In this document: positions 6,810 to 16,845 of the stretch, piece by piece
How the letters are laid out: every line of letters starts with the position of its first letter
How positions within the stretch are numbered: the first letter of the stretch is position 1
Assembly: GCA_007695305.1 (NCBI GenBank)
Contig: REEA01000104.1
Span: forward strand, 1 to 42,371
Direction: 5' to 3'
Length of the DNA: 42,371 nt
From: Bacteroidia bacterium
GTDB lineage: Bacteria; Bacteroidota; Bacteroidia; Bacteroidales; UBA7960
The notes under the pieces: generated by a model
Databases searched by the model: none
What the model was told of the DNA's origin: nothing
Seen by the model: the letters and a program-made list of their open reading frames with translations, nothing else
Position numbers and translations under genes: made by a program

Positions 6810-8615
6810 ATGAATACGATTGGGAATGTTACCGGCATTATTGCCAACCTTGTCATTGTTGAAACAGAAGGCACCACGGCCCAAAATGAGATCTGTTTTA
6901 TCAAGCACGGCGACACCCGCCTCATGGCAGAGGTGATCAAAGTGGTGGGCAACAAGTCTTATATCCAGGTGTTTGAAAGCACACGGGGGCTTAAAGTGGG
7001 CACGAAGGTAGAATTTATGGGCCACATGCTTGAAGCAACGCTCGGGCCAGGAATACTGTCCAAAAATTTCGACGGTCTGCAAAACGATCTGCACAAAATG
7101 GAAGGCGTATTCCTGAAAAGAGGGCAATACACCGATCCCATTGAGATGGATAAGAAGTACAAATACAAGGTTTTGGCAAAACAAGGAGACAAAGTGGTTG
7201 CCGGGTCCTGGCTTGCTGAGGTAGAAGAAAACTGGATCCCTCATAAGATCATGGTGCCTTTTACATTCAAAGGAGAATACACGGTTAAAAGCATCAAGGG
7301 TGATGGCGAGTATGCCCCAAAAGAAACCATCGCAGTTCTTACCGACAAAGACGGGAAGGCGTATGATGTAACCATGGTTCAGAAATGGCCGGTGAAAGTA
7401 CCTATCAGGGCTTACACTGATAAACCACGTCCGTTCAAGATTCTTGAAACAGGTATTCGTGTAATGGACACCCTGAACCCCATTGCGGAAGGTGGAACGG
7501 GATTCATCCCCGGTCCTTTCGGATCAGGAAAAACGGTTTTGCAGCACAACCTTTCCAAAAATGCGGAAGCCGACCTGGTGATCATTGCGGCCTGTGGTGA
7601 ACGTGCCAACGAAGTGGTGGAGATCTTCACTGAATTTCCGGAACTGGATGACCCCCGCACAGGCAGAAAACTGATGGAACGAACCACCATCATTGCCAAC
7701 ACATCCAACATGCCGGTGGCAGCAAGGGAAGCATCGGTCTATACCGCAATGACCATCGCGGAGTATTATCGCGCCATGGGTCTGAAAATTCTGTTGCTTG
7801 CCGACTCAACATCCCGGTGGGCACAAGCCTTGCGCGAAATGTCAAACCGAATGGAAGAGCTTCCCGGACCCGACGGTTTCCCCATGGACCTCTCAGCCAT
7901 CATCGCCAACTTCTACTCGCGGGCCGGTTTTGTTTACCTCCCCAACGGCAAATCCGGATCCATCACATTCATCGGAACCGTCAGCCCCGCAGGTGGTAAC
8001 CTCAAAGAACCCGTTACCGAAAGTACCAAAAAAGTGGCACGCTGCTTCTACGCCCTGTCTCAAGACCGTGCCGATAGTAAACGATACCCGGCTATCGACC
8101 CCATCGACAGCTACTCCAAATACCTGGAGTATCCCGAAATTGCTGAATATCTCAATAAAACCATCGACGAAAACTGGACTGCCAGCGTGTTCAAAGCAAA
8201 AGATATCCTGCTCAGAGGGAAAGAAGCCTACGAGCAAATCAATATCCTCGGTGATGACGGCGTGCCACTCGAATACCATATCCGCTACTGGAAGTCAGAA
8301 CTCATCGACTTTGTAATCCTTCAACAGGACGCCTTTGACAAAATCGACGCATCCTCATCGCTTGATAGACAAAATTTTATGCTTCGAAGAACACTGGAAA
8401 TAACAGACATGGATTTTGATTTCGATTCCTTTGAAGATGTAGGCCTCTATTTCAAAAGGGTGATCAACGCCCTTAAACAGATGAACTATTCTGTTTATGA
8501 ATCTGAGGAATTCGACAAGAATAAGAAAGAGCTTCATAAAGTTCTCAAAGAACAACAAGAAAAAAAAGAGGCAACAGCAGAGGGCAGTAAGGAAAAGGAA
8601 GAAGTGAAAGCTTAA
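6810..8615 (+). CDS. atpA: V-type ATPase catalytic subunit A
   Basis: A 601-residue protein of normal length for the catalytic subunit. It has an N-terminal beta-barrel (residues 1-75), the non-homologous insert typical of A subunits (about 110-190), and then the nucleotide-binding domain with the Walker A motif GPFGSGKT at 235-242. ACGERANEV at 261-269 supplies the region of the catalytic glutamate, and LLLADSTSRWAQALREMSNR is the B-strand and switch region. It forms the A3B3 head with the next gene's product and hydrolyses or makes ATP. The C-terminal tail is rich in Lys and Glu. It starts 8 bases after the DUF2764 stop, and subunit B follows 31 bases downstream. Confidence 0.97.
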   Translation: MNTIGNVTGIIANLVIVETEGTTAQNEICFIKHGDTRLMAEVIKVVGNKSYIQVFESTRGLKVGTKVEFMGHMLEATLGPGILSKNFDGLQNDLHKMEGVFLKRGQYTDPIEMDKKYKYKVLAKQGDKVVAGSWLAEVEENWIPHKIMVPFTFKGEYTVKSIKGDGEYAPKETIAVLTDKDGKAYDVTMVQKWPVKVPIRAYTDKPRPFKILETGIRVMDTLNPIAEGGTGFIPGPFGSGKTVLQHNLSKNAEADLVIIAACGERANEVVEIFTEFPELDDPRTGRKLMERTTIIANTSNMPVAAREASVYTAMTIAEYYRAMGLKILLLADSTSRWAQALREMSNRMEELPGPDGFPMDLSAIIANFYSRAGFVYLPNGKSGSITFIGTVSPAGGNLKEPVTESTKKVARCFYALSQDRADSKRYPAIDPIDSYSKYLEYPEIAEYLNKTIDENWTASVFKAKDILLRGKEAYEQINILGDDGVPLEYHIRYWKSELIDFVILQQDAFDKIDASSSLDRQNFMLRRTLEITDMDFDFDSFEDVGLYFKRVINALKQMNYSVYESEEFDKNKKELHKVLKEQQEKKEATAEGSKEKEEVKA

Positions 8616-8646
8616 AAATCAAACCCATAGGAAAAGATACGGAGTA

Positions 8647-9975
8647 ATGGAAAAAGAAACAAAAGCATTTCAACGCGTATACACTAAGCTATTTCAGCTT
8701 ACCAAGGCCACTGTTTCATTGAAAGCCAAGGGCATTGGCAATGAGGAACTGGCCATTGTTGACGGTCGTCTTGCCCAGGTGGTAAAGATCATGGATGACA
8801 TGGTAACTTTGCAGATTTTCGGAGGTACAGAAGGGATCGCCACAAACGCTGAGGTTATTTTTGCCGGGAAAGCACCCAGCCTCAAAGTGGGAGACGACCT
8901 TGCCGGCCGTTTTTTCAACGCCTATGGGGAGCCCATGGAAGGAGGTGAAATCATTGGGAAAGAGCGGGAAATTGGCGGCCCCAGTGTAAACCCCGTTCGC
9001 CGCAAACAACCATCAGAATTTATCCCTACAGGAATAGCCGGCATCGACCTGAACAACGCGCTGGTTACCGGCCAGAAAATTCCTTTCTTTGCTGACCCCG
9101 ACCAGCCCTTTAACCAGGTAATGGCCATGGTAGCACTACGCGCAAAGGCCGACAAGATCATCCTGGCAGGCATGGGGCTGACCCGCGACGATTATCTCTA
9201 TTTCAAAAATGTGTTCGATAATGCCGGTGCTTTAGACCGTATTGTGGGCTTCATTAATACAACCGAAGAACCACCCGTTGAAAGACTGCTGGTTCCCGAT
9301 ATGGCCCTGGCAGCCGCCGAGTACTTCGCAGTGGAAAAGAACGAGAAAGTGCTGGTACTGCTCACCGATATGACTCTTTATTCCGATGCCCTCAGTATCG
9401 TTTCCAACCGTATGGATCAGATTCCGTCCAAAGACTCCATGCCAGGATCTCTTTATTCCGACCTGGCACGCCTCTATGAAAAAGCGGTACAGTTTCCCGA
9501 CGGAGGCTCCATCACCATTATCGCTGTTACAACACTCTCGGGAGGCGATATCACCCACGCCGTACCCGACAACACGGGATACATCACCGAAGGTCAGCTC
9601 TTCCTGAGGAAAGACAGCGACGTGGGGAAAGTGATCGTGGACCCGTTCCGCAGCCTCTCCCGCTTGAAACAATTGGTCATCGGTAAAAAAACCAGGGAAG
9701 ACCACCCACAGGTTATGAACGCTGCAGTGAGACTTTATGCCGATGCTGCCAATGCCAAAACCAAACAGGAAAATGGCTTCGACCTTACCGATTACGACGA
9801 AAGGTCGCTGGAATTCGCCAAAGAATACTCCAGAAAGCTGCTGGCTATCGACGTAAATATCGATACGAATGAAATGCTGGAAACCGCTTATGATCTGTTC
9901 TCAACCTACTTCAAACCGGAAGAGGTGGGTCTCAAACAACAATTTATTGAGAAATACTGGAAAAATAAAAGCTGA
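8647..9975 (+). CDS. atpB: V-type ATPase regulatory subunit B
   Basis: A 442-residue protein homologous to the A subunit but without a Walker A motif, as expected for the non-catalytic B subunit. Visible signatures are the N-terminal barrel (KATVSLKAKG to about residue 75), GRFFNAYGEPMEGG, IPTGIAGIDLNN, LLTDMTLYSDALSIVSNRMDQIPSKD and SLSRLKQLVIG. It alternates with A in the hexameric head and contributes to the interface nucleotide site. It lies between subunits A and D, with 31- and 37-base gaps, in the same transcription unit. Confidence 0.96.
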   Translation: MEKETKAFQRVYTKLFQLTKATVSLKAKGIGNEELAIVDGRLAQVVKIMDDMVTLQIFGGTEGIATNAEVIFAGKAPSLKVGDDLAGRFFNAYGEPMEGGEIIGKEREIGGPSVNPVRRKQPSEFIPTGIAGIDLNNALVTGQKIPFFADPDQPFNQVMAMVALRAKADKIILAGMGLTRDDYLYFKNVFDNAGALDRIVGFINTTEEPPVERLLVPDMALAAAEYFAVEKNEKVLVLLTDMTLYSDALSIVSNRMDQIPSKDSMPGSLYSDLARLYEKAVQFPDGGSITIIAVTTLSGGDITHAVPDNTGYITEGQLFLRKDSDVGKVIVDPFRSLSRLKQLVIGKKTREDHPQVMNAAVRLYADAANAKTKQENGFDLTDYDERSLEFAKEYSRKLLAIDVNIDTNEMLETAYDLFSTYFKPEEVGLKQQFIEKYWKNKS

Positions 9976-10012
9976 TACAGCACCGCTAAACAGGAAAACC
10001 GTATCCTAGCAA

Positions 10013-10615
10013 ATGGCCATAAAATTTCAATACAACAAAACATATCTCCAGCGCCTGAAAAAGCAGCTTGCTGTCAGGGAAAAAGCCCTGCCTACCTTGA
10101 AAAACAAGGAAGCAGCCCTGCGTAGCGAGGTAAAAAAAGCCAAAGAAACAGCCGAGTCGTTCGACCGGAAACTGCAAAAACAACTGCAGGAGTATCAGCA
10201 CGCCATCTCCCTGTGGGATGAATTCGACAACGATCTGGTATCCATAAAAGATGTGAATCTTTCCGTGAAAAAGATCGCCGGCGTGAAAACACCCGTTTTG
10301 GAAGACGTGTTATTCGAAATCAAAGAATACAGCATGTTCAACAGGCCCACCTGGTACCTCGACGGAATCCATATCACCAAACAGCTTGCCAATACAGCAC
10401 TGGAAAGAGAAGTTTTCTTCCAGAAAATGGAGCTGCTGGATCATGCCCGGAAAAAAACCACACAAAAAGTCAACCTTTACGAAAAAGTTCAGATTCCCGG
10501 CTTTGAAGAAGCCATCCTCAAAATAAAACGCTACCTGGAAGACGAAGAAAACCTGTCGAAGGCAGCACAAAAGATTGTTAAAAACAGATTAGAGGCAGCG
10601 GAGGCAAAACTATGA
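10013..10615 (+). CDS. atpD: V-type ATPase subunit D (central rotor shaft)
   Basis: A 200-residue protein made largely of two long helices, residues about 5-65 and 125-200, with a short middle segment (VKKIAGVKTPVLEDVLFEI). The N terminus KFQYNKTYLQRLKKQLAVREKALPTLKNKE is characteristic of subunit D, which is the counterpart of F-ATPase gamma and turns inside the A3B3 head. In the best studied V-ATPases D binds a small subunit F; no F gene occurs in this operon. Its stop codon overlaps the atpI start in ATGA at 10612-10615, implying translational coupling. Confidence 0.93.
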   Translation: MAIKFQYNKTYLQRLKKQLAVREKALPTLKNKEAALRSEVKKAKETAESFDRKLQKQLQEYQHAISLWDEFDNDLVSIKDVNLSVKKIAGVKTPVLEDVLFEIKEYSMFNRPTWYLDGIHITKQLANTALEREVFFQKMELLDHARKKTTQKVNLYEKVQIPGFEEAILKIKRYLEDEENLSKAAQKIVKNRLEAAEAKL

Positions 10616-12429
10616 TCGTTCCAATGCATAAGTTCTCATTCCTGGTATTCCACCGGGATTACCCCGAATTCCTGGATAAAGTAAGGGATATTGGCGTCAT
10701 ACATCTCATTGAGAAACAAGAGGATGTGCCTGATCAGGTGCGCGACAAATACGACCTGATCAAACAGGTACAATGGGTGGTGAAACAATTGGTGAAAAGA
10801 GATATCCGGGAAACACCCGGTGAACCCATTGCCGACGGGAAAACCGCCTTTGATGAAGTACGTGAACTGTATAGCACGCTGGATGAAAAATATCAACAGC
10901 TTACACTCCTGCAGAAAGAAATCAGCCAGGTAAGGCCCTGGGGCGATTTCTCAAAAGAAGTGATCCAAAAACTATCAGGTGAAAATCTCCATGTGAAATT
11001 TTTTACCGTTGCCGCCAGTCGATTCCTGGAAAGCTGGTACGATGAATATCCCATTGAAGAGATCGGCCGGCATGCAGGCCAGGTATATTTTGTTCTTATT
11101 CAACACGGTGAAGAAGAATCTGAAATTGACGCAGAAGAAATGAGACCACCCGAACGGCCTCTTTCTGAACTTCTTCATTACCGAAGAAAGCTGGAAGAAG
11201 ACCTGGATGCCATCAACCGTGAACTCGACAAATATGCATCGAATGCCCTGGATGCCATCAAACAATACGGTTACCGGCTTAAGGAAGAGGTGGACTATAC
11301 AAATGCCCTTGCCAATGCCGATAAACAAGCCGATGAGAAAGTGATGCTGCTGGAAGGCTATGTACCCGATGAGAAAAATGAAAAACTCATTGCCTACCTG
11401 GAAAAAAACAACATCCTTTATGTAACCCAAAAAGCAGAGGAAAAAGACAAACCGCCGATCCTGCTGAAGAATAAAAAATTTGCTGAAAAGTTTGAAATGC
11501 TCGGTGATTTGTATTCATTGCCCAAATACAGTGAGCTGGACCTTACACCCTTCTTTGCACCTTTTTATATGTTGTTTTTCGGATTCTGCCTCGGTGACGC
11601 AGGATACGGAATCCTCATGTCGATCGCTGCCCTGCTGCTTAAAAAGAAAGTACGGAAAGAACTGAAACAAATCATGGGCCTCGTTTTCTACCTGGGTGTG
11701 TCTACCTTCTTCTTCGGGGTCATTTCCGGGGTATTTTTTGGCATTCCCCTCTTCGACACAGGTCTGCCGGTATACAAAGAACTGGCAGCCAGGTTTGAAC
11801 AACAGGATACCGATATCAACATGCTGCTGTTTTATTTATCGCTGATGCTTGGTGGCATTCAAATCATTTTCGGGCTGTTCCTGAAAGCAATCAACGAAAC
11901 CAAACAGTTTGGCTGGAAACATGCCGTGGGCACCATTGGCTGGATACTCCTGATAACAGGTAGCATTGCATTATATGCTATCAGCCGGCTCACAGGTATC
12001 CCTTTTGCCGACATAAGCCCGGCATTCTATGTTTTGCTGGCCATCAGCGGGCTGATGATCCTGTTCCTGAACAACCTCAACAGAAACATCATGATTAATT
12101 TTGGCCTGGGCTTGTGGAACACATACAATATGGCCACCGGAATCCTGGGTGACCTGCTGTCATATATCCGCTTGTTTGCCCTGGGTATATCCAGTGCCAT
12201 CCTGGGATTTGTATTCAATAGCCTGGCCGTTTCAATGAGCGGAAACATACCGGTTGTCAGTATCCTTGTTATGACCATCATTTTGGTTATCGGACACGGA
12301 ATCAACCTGTTTATGTCGGGGCTGGGTGCTTTTGTACACCCCATGCGTCTGACTTTTGTTGAATTTTATAAGAACGCCGGCTTTTCCGGTGGAGGGAAAC
12401 AATATAATCCATTTAAGAAAATCACGTAA
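10612..12429 (+). CDS. atpI: V-type ATPase subunit I (membrane stator, a subunit)
   Basis: A 605-residue protein. Residues 1-300 are a hydrophilic arm with coiled-coil character. The C-terminal half holds about seven or eight membrane segments and includes FGFCLGDAGYGI (324-335), SYIRLFALGISSA (517-529) and GHGINLFMSGLGAFVHPMRL (561-580). Arg520 corresponds by motif to the essential arginine of the a subunit that faces the ring carboxylate during ion translocation. The arm anchors the peripheral stalk. The start codon overlaps the atpD stop. Confidence 0.95.
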   Translation: MIVPMHKFSFLVFHRDYPEFLDKVRDIGVIHLIEKQEDVPDQVRDKYDLIKQVQWVVKQLVKRDIRETPGEPIADGKTAFDEVRELYSTLDEKYQQLTLLQKEISQVRPWGDFSKEVIQKLSGENLHVKFFTVAASRFLESWYDEYPIEEIGRHAGQVYFVLIQHGEEESEIDAEEMRPPERPLSELLHYRRKLEEDLDAINRELDKYASNALDAIKQYGYRLKEEVDYTNALANADKQADEKVMLLEGYVPDEKNEKLIAYLEKNNILYVTQKAEEKDKPPILLKNKKFAEKFEMLGDLYSLPKYSELDLTPFFAPFYMLFFGFCLGDAGYGILMSIAALLLKKKVRKELKQIMGLVFYLGVSTFFFGVISGVFFGIPLFDTGLPVYKELAARFEQQDTDINMLLFYLSLMLGGIQIIFGLFLKAINETKQFGWKHAVGTIGWILLITGSIALYAISRLTGIPFADISPAFYVLLAISGLMILFLNNLNRNIMINFGLGLWNTYNMATGILGDLLSYIRLFALGISSAILGFVFNSLAVSMSGNIPVVSILVMTIILVIGHGINLFMSGLGAFVHPMRLTFVEFYKNAGFSGGGKQYNPFKKIT

Positions 12430-12909
<480 letters not shown>

Positions 12910-12932
12910 GCAAACCAGCAATAACACTATAC

Positions 12933-12970
12933 GGCCAACGGTGCTTAACCGTTGGCCTCTTCCCTTTTTT
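12933..12970 (+). terminator. Rho-independent terminator of the V-ATPase operon
   Basis: A perfect nine-base-pair stem, GGCCAACGG (12933-12941) with CCGTTGGCC (12949-12957), encloses a seven-base loop. A pyrimidine run with six consecutive T follows (12965-12970). It closes the operon before the convergent DUF169 gene. Confidence 0.9.
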
Positions 12971-12984
12971 CTGCAGCCAAAATA

Positions 12985-13737
12985 TTAGTGGGATTCCATA
13001 CGCCTGCGGATCACATCCCAGGTGGGTGTCACAAGAAAAGACTCATCCATATAACGCACCAATACCTCAAAACGCTTCATGGGTATGGCAAATGATATTT
13101 TGTCTTTCGACAGAAACGGTCGTGCCGAAGAATCAAACATGCCCATGATGCAATCCGGATCATCCTTTTGGTTCTCCAACCACGGATACTGGATCACAGC
13201 CCCGCAACCGGCACTGAAAGGTACTCTCACACCATAGGGATCCTTTCTGTCGTAATTGGCCAATGTAAATAAACCGGCAATGACATCCGGTTTGTCAAAA
13301 AAAACAATCACCTCCGGATGATCTTCTTCCTCAAGCTTCCAGAAAGGCTTGCAAATCAACCACTTCGCGGGCGCCTGCATCTCCGGTACATGGTTGAGCC
13401 ATGCATTCACTGTGGCGGGATCCCGCTTGTAACGCTCCCCTTCAAGCTCCCCGGGCTTCCCATACGAAAGAAAATAGGAAAAGTCGGGCCGCGGCCCTGA
13501 TGAAAAACCACAATACCGGATACCACCTCCACAACCCAAATTATCAGCATTAAAAGCCAGTGACTTGCCTTGCAGAACCCTGGAAAAATCAGCAATCACA
13601 CAATGATGCCCCCCCTTTCGGGATGCCACCTCTGCATTGTGCAGATGGTCACCGTAAAATGCAGCAAATGGTTGACCGGCACCGGGAAAATATCTATTCC
13701 AACGGGAAATAAAATCTGCTTTAAACTGTGATTCCAT
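12985..13737 (-). CDS. DUF169 family protein
   Basis: A 250-residue soluble protein with no signal or membrane segment. Features that fit DUF169 are the block CGGGIRYCGF in the first third, KPFWKLEEEDHPEVIVFFDKPDVIAGL, a second glycine/cysteine block RVPFSAGCGAVIQYPW, and a C-terminal ISFAIPMKRFEVLVRYMDESF. DUF169 proteins are widespread in anaerobes and have no established function. The paired Cys/Gly blocks might bind a metal or cofactor, but this is a guess. It is alone in its orientation unit, ending 15 bases after the V-ATPase terminator. The 242-base gap upstream to the carotenoid cyclase gene holds no other gene that I can see. Confidence 0.85.
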   Translation of the reverse strand: MESQFKADFISRWNRYFPGAGQPFAAFYGDHLHNAEVASRKGGHHCVIADFSRVLQGKSLAFNADNLGCGGGIRYCGFSSGPRPDFSYFLSYGKPGELEGERYKRDPATVNAWLNHVPEMQAPAKWLICKPFWKLEEEDHPEVIVFFDKPDVIAGLFTLANYDRKDPYGVRVPFSAGCGAVIQYPWLENQKDDPDCIMGMFDSSARPFLSKDKISFAIPMKRFEVLVRYMDESFLVTPTWDVIRRRMESH

Positions 13738-13979
13738 GGCTTTTTTTTACAAAAATACGTGTTTTTTAAAGTCTGGCTTCCAGCCCTCCATTACTCACTC
13801 ATTGTCAACAATATATCCACGAGAACAGCAAATACTGCTTCATACACATATACCAAAGACCTGCAAAACAAAAACCAAAACAAAGTCAATGTAACCGCCG
13901 GAACCGGTACTGAAAAATGACCAACAACATATCAAACCCGATATCAGCCAAAAAAATACCGTGAAAATAAAAAAGAAAA

Positions 13980-14666
13980 TCAGGGTTTTTTCACTCGTTC
14001 ATAAACCATGAAAGTAATGAACATCATGCCAAGCAGATACACAGAGTCTTCGATGGGAATGGTGAAGATCCGGATGCCAAAATTTTGTGTGTCATCATAG
14101 CTGACAACCGGTGTTTCTGTAAAACTGCCCGTCAACGCACCGTTCACGAGTAAAAAAGGTGCAAGCATGATCAGATAGGTCAGGAAAAAATGGGTAAGCC
14201 AGGTTTTGTGTGTTTTGAGCAGGGGCTGCAACACGGCCAAAACACCAGTAAGCGACATCACCACAAAGGTATACAGCCGGTGGGTGTTGAATAAGGCAAG
14301 CACGATGAAGAGAATGCCCAAGACCACAGACAAACTCAAAGAGAACCGTGGTAAAACAATTTTAGGAAAAAAGTAACGCAATACTTCATAGGAAAAAACA
14401 ATACAATAGGTTATCACCACAAAAAACAGCCATTCCTCTATCGGCAGGCTGAAAATGTACCACCCAAGGACATAGTTGTGATTGAACGACCATACCTCAT
14501 GACGCGTGAAAGCAATGTCCCACGGGATATATATCAGCATCATGACAAAGATACCGGCAAAAAGTGCCGGCCATTTGCGCCAGAAACGAATTCGCGTCTC
14601 AAAGCTGCGAATCAGAGGTACGGCTATACTGGCGATCAGCAAAAAGGCATAATAATATTTTTCCAT
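13980..14666 (-). CDS. Lycopene cyclase, fused CrtYc/CrtYd type
   Basis: A 228-residue membrane protein with six or seven hydrophobic segments. It carries both half-site signatures of the carotenoid cyclase family known from CrtYc/CrtYd pairs and their fusions: IPWDIAF at 47-53 with SLPIEEWLFF at 73-82 in the first half, and FTIPIEDSVY at 201-210 in the second. The paired acidic PIEE and PIED motifs are the expected catalytic acids. It would cyclise the ends of lycopene to beta-carotene. It is divergent from a CrtW-like ketolase gene 280 bases away. No phytoene synthase or desaturase gene is in the window, so those steps must be encoded elsewhere. Confidence 0.87.
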   Translation of the reverse strand: MEKYYYAFLLIASIAVPLIRSFETRIRFWRKWPALFAGIFVMMLIYIPWDIAFTRHEVWSFNHNYVLGWYIFSLPIEEWLFFVVITYCIVFSYEVLRYFFPKIVLPRFSLSLSVVLGILFIVLALFNTHRLYTFVVMSLTGVLAVLQPLLKTHKTWLTHFFLTYLIMLAPFLLVNGALTGSFTETPVVSYDDTQNFGIRIFTIPIEDSVYLLGMMFITFMVYERVKKP

Positions 14667-14805
14667 GCCAATTTAACACAAAAACACCGGTATTTGTTTG
14701 AGGCAGTTCTTTGAGAAAAACATATGCAAGCCGGGATCTGATTCATGGGGCCTGTTAATTATCCGGTAAGTAAACCATTGACGTGGAAGGAAACCGAAAA
14801 ATCTA

Positions 14806-14813
14806 TACATTTG
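14806..14813 (+). promoter_or_regulatory. Candidate -7 element of the ketolase gene
   Basis: TACATTTG matches TAnnTTTG and lies 133 bases upstream of ATG 14947. The nearest upstream TTG, 14778-14780, leaves a 25-base gap, longer than usual. Nothing else is recognisable in the 280-base gap between the two carotenoid genes. Confidence 0.3.
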
Positions 14814-14946
14814 TCCATATCTCTTTGCCTGACTGGAAAGCAAAACTGATGGTGTGGTTATATGCCGTGGTTTATTTACAGGCCTTTTGCTTTCGTTTTT
14901 TTAATTAGAAAAACATGTTTCAGGCAATCATTCAAACAGAAAACAA

Positions 14947-15624
14947 ATGGGAGTATTTATTGCATTAAGCGTCATTATCCTTTGGGGAGGGCACCTTGCC
15001 TACATCTTGTTATATATACCATTAGCCTGGAATAATCCGTGGATGTACCTGCACATATTGATTCAGGCATATTTGTTTACCGGGCTGTTTATTACGGCAC
15101 ACGATGCCATGCACGGCAATATATCCTCTAAAAAGTGGGTCAACACCATCCTGGGTTATATTTCATCTTTTTTGTTTGCAGGCATATATTACAAGCGTTT
15201 ACGTAAAAATCACGGGTTGCATCACAAACACCCTGCAACGGAGAAAGATCCTGATTTTTACGTCCACTCTCAGAATTTCTTAAAATGGTGGGCGGTTTTC
15301 ATGTGGCGCTATGTCACCATTATTCAGCTTGTAGTTATGGCTATTTTTTTCAACTTGCTGATACTCATCCCGGGGGTTACGGAGTTGCGGGCTTTACTTT
15401 ACTGGGCACTGCCGGCAATTTTGGGTACCCTTCAGCTGTTTTGGGTAGGTGTTTACTGGCCCCACCGGATGCCCCACAAAGAGGAAATGGGCCCGCACCG
15501 GGCACGAACTCAAATAAGAAACCACCTTTGGGCTATGCTGAGTTGCTATTTTTTCGGATATCACCGCGAACATCACAACGACCCGCGGATACCCTGGTGG
15601 AGACTTTACCGATCCAAAAGCTGA
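14947..15624 (+). CDS. crtW: Beta-carotene ketolase-like (CrtW family) di-iron membrane enzyme
   Basis: A 225-residue membrane protein with the three histidine boxes of the fatty-acid desaturase/CrtW superfamily: HDAMH (52-56), HGLHHKH (89-95) with the following PATEKDPDFY, and HREHH (206-210). WPHRMPH at 171-177 adds the extra histidines seen in CrtW. CrtW adds 4-keto groups to beta-ionone rings using O2 and two iron atoms. The neighbouring lycopene cyclase makes the CrtW assignment more likely than a lipid desaturase. An in-frame stop at 14902 with no other start between fixes ATG 14947. If correct, the host meets oxygen at least some of the time. Confidence 0.78.
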   Translation: MGVFIALSVIILWGGHLAYILLYIPLAWNNPWMYLHILIQAYLFTGLFITAHDAMHGNISSKKWVNTILGYISSFLFAGIYYKRLRKNHGLHHKHPATEKDPDFYVHSQNFLKWWAVFMWRYVTIIQLVVMAIFFNLLILIPGVTELRALLYWALPAILGTLQLFWVGVYWPHRMPHKEEMGPHRARTQIRNHLWAMLSCYFFGYHREHHNDPRIPWWRLYRSKS

Positions 15625-15708
15625 GCACGGGTATTTAACCACAGTGCTTACCCCAAACATCAACGGTTTGAAAACCAAATCAGCTGGAAAACCAAACTGT
15701 TTACCCGG

Positions 15709-16572
15709 TTATCCGCGCATTGCTTCCAGGCACCGGCGCAATCCGTCACGCCAGTGGGGAATGTCAATAAGATAATCGGTTTTGATGGCGGTTTTATCAA
15801 GAACACTATAATGGGGCCTTTGGGCACGCTGCTTAAATTCAGCAGTCAATACCGGCTTTAGATGGCACTGAAGTCCTTCCATCTCAATGATCGCATGTGC
15901 AAAATCATACCAGCTGCACACACCCTCATTGCTATAGTTATAAATTTTACCACGAATTTTTGGAGGAATGTCCGGAAGCATATCCAGGATGGTTTTGGCC
16001 AGATCAGCGGCATAGGTTGGGGCACCAATCTGATCATATACAACACGTAATTCCTGCTCCGTTTTGGCTTTATTAAGTATGGTTTTCACAAAATTGTGTC
16101 CGAATGAAGAGTAGAGCCATGATGTACGGATAATCAAGGATCTCTGGGCATTAAAGAGCATTTCCAGCTCACCTTCCAGCTTGCTCTTTCCATACACGGA
16201 GCGGGGACGTGCCACATCGGATTCCCTGTACGGACGGCAACCAACCTGCCCGTCAAATACATAATCAGTGCTGATATGGATGATCAATGCACCTGCCTCT
16301 GTGCAAGCTGATGCCAGCAACCCGGCACCCCGTGTATTCAGCTCCTTTGCCCCGGCTATGTCGTCTTCAGCACCGTCAACTGCCGTGAACCCGGCACAAT
16401 TGATGACACAATCTATCTTGTTCTGCTTAAAAAACTTCTTCAACGCTTGCTCAGAAGTAATGTCCAGCTCTGGCTTGTCCGTAAATACAAAAACAAATTG
16501 CCCATAGCTCTTAGCCAATTCACGCAACTCGCAGCCTAGCTGCCCGTTGCTACCGGTAACCAAAATGTTCAT
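15709..16572 (-). CDS. rfbD: dTDP-4-dehydrorhamnose reductase
   Basis: A 287-residue short-chain dehydrogenase-type protein. The NADPH site TGSNGQLG lies at residues 6-13. STDYVFDG (101-108) is the substrate-binding and catalytic Ser/Thr region, and the catalytic Tyr127 and Lys131 lie in VYGKSKLEGE. It reduces dTDP-4-dehydro-L-rhamnose to dTDP-L-rhamnose, the last step of rhamnose donor synthesis for surface polysaccharide. The other rml/rfb genes are not nearby, so it is an isolated member of the pathway. It is convergent with the ketolase gene. The 273-base AT-rich gap upstream has no clear -7 box for this gene. Confidence 0.93.
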   Translation of the reverse strand: MNILVTGSNGQLGCELRELAKSYGQFVFVFTDKPELDITSEQALKKFFKQNKIDCVINCAGFTAVDGAEDDIAGAKELNTRGAGLLASACTEAGALIIHISTDYVFDGQVGCRPYRESDVARPRSVYGKSKLEGELEMLFNAQRSLIIRTSWLYSSFGHNFVKTILNKAKTEQELRVVYDQIGAPTYAADLAKTILDMLPDIPPKIRGKIYNYSNEGVCSWYDFAHAIIEMEGLQCHLKPVLTAEFKQRAQRPHYSVLDKTAIKTDYLIDIPHWRDGLRRCLEAMRG

Positions 16573-16845
16573 AATTCAATGCTATAAAAGAATAACCCAT
16601 AAATACATTAAAACTCGCATCATACAAAATGAATTATTAACAATTTTTAACATGTTTTCAGCCCGTTAATACACACAAAGAACCTTTAAGCAATCTCTAC
16701 AAAAAGTTAAAAAATACAACATAAATTTTCTTTTGTATAAAAAAAACGTCAATATGTTGACATCATTTATTAAAACGGCTAAATTAAAACAAATTTCTTT
16801 ATATTTACATAATTCTATTAATTTTGATCATAAATAATTATAAAA

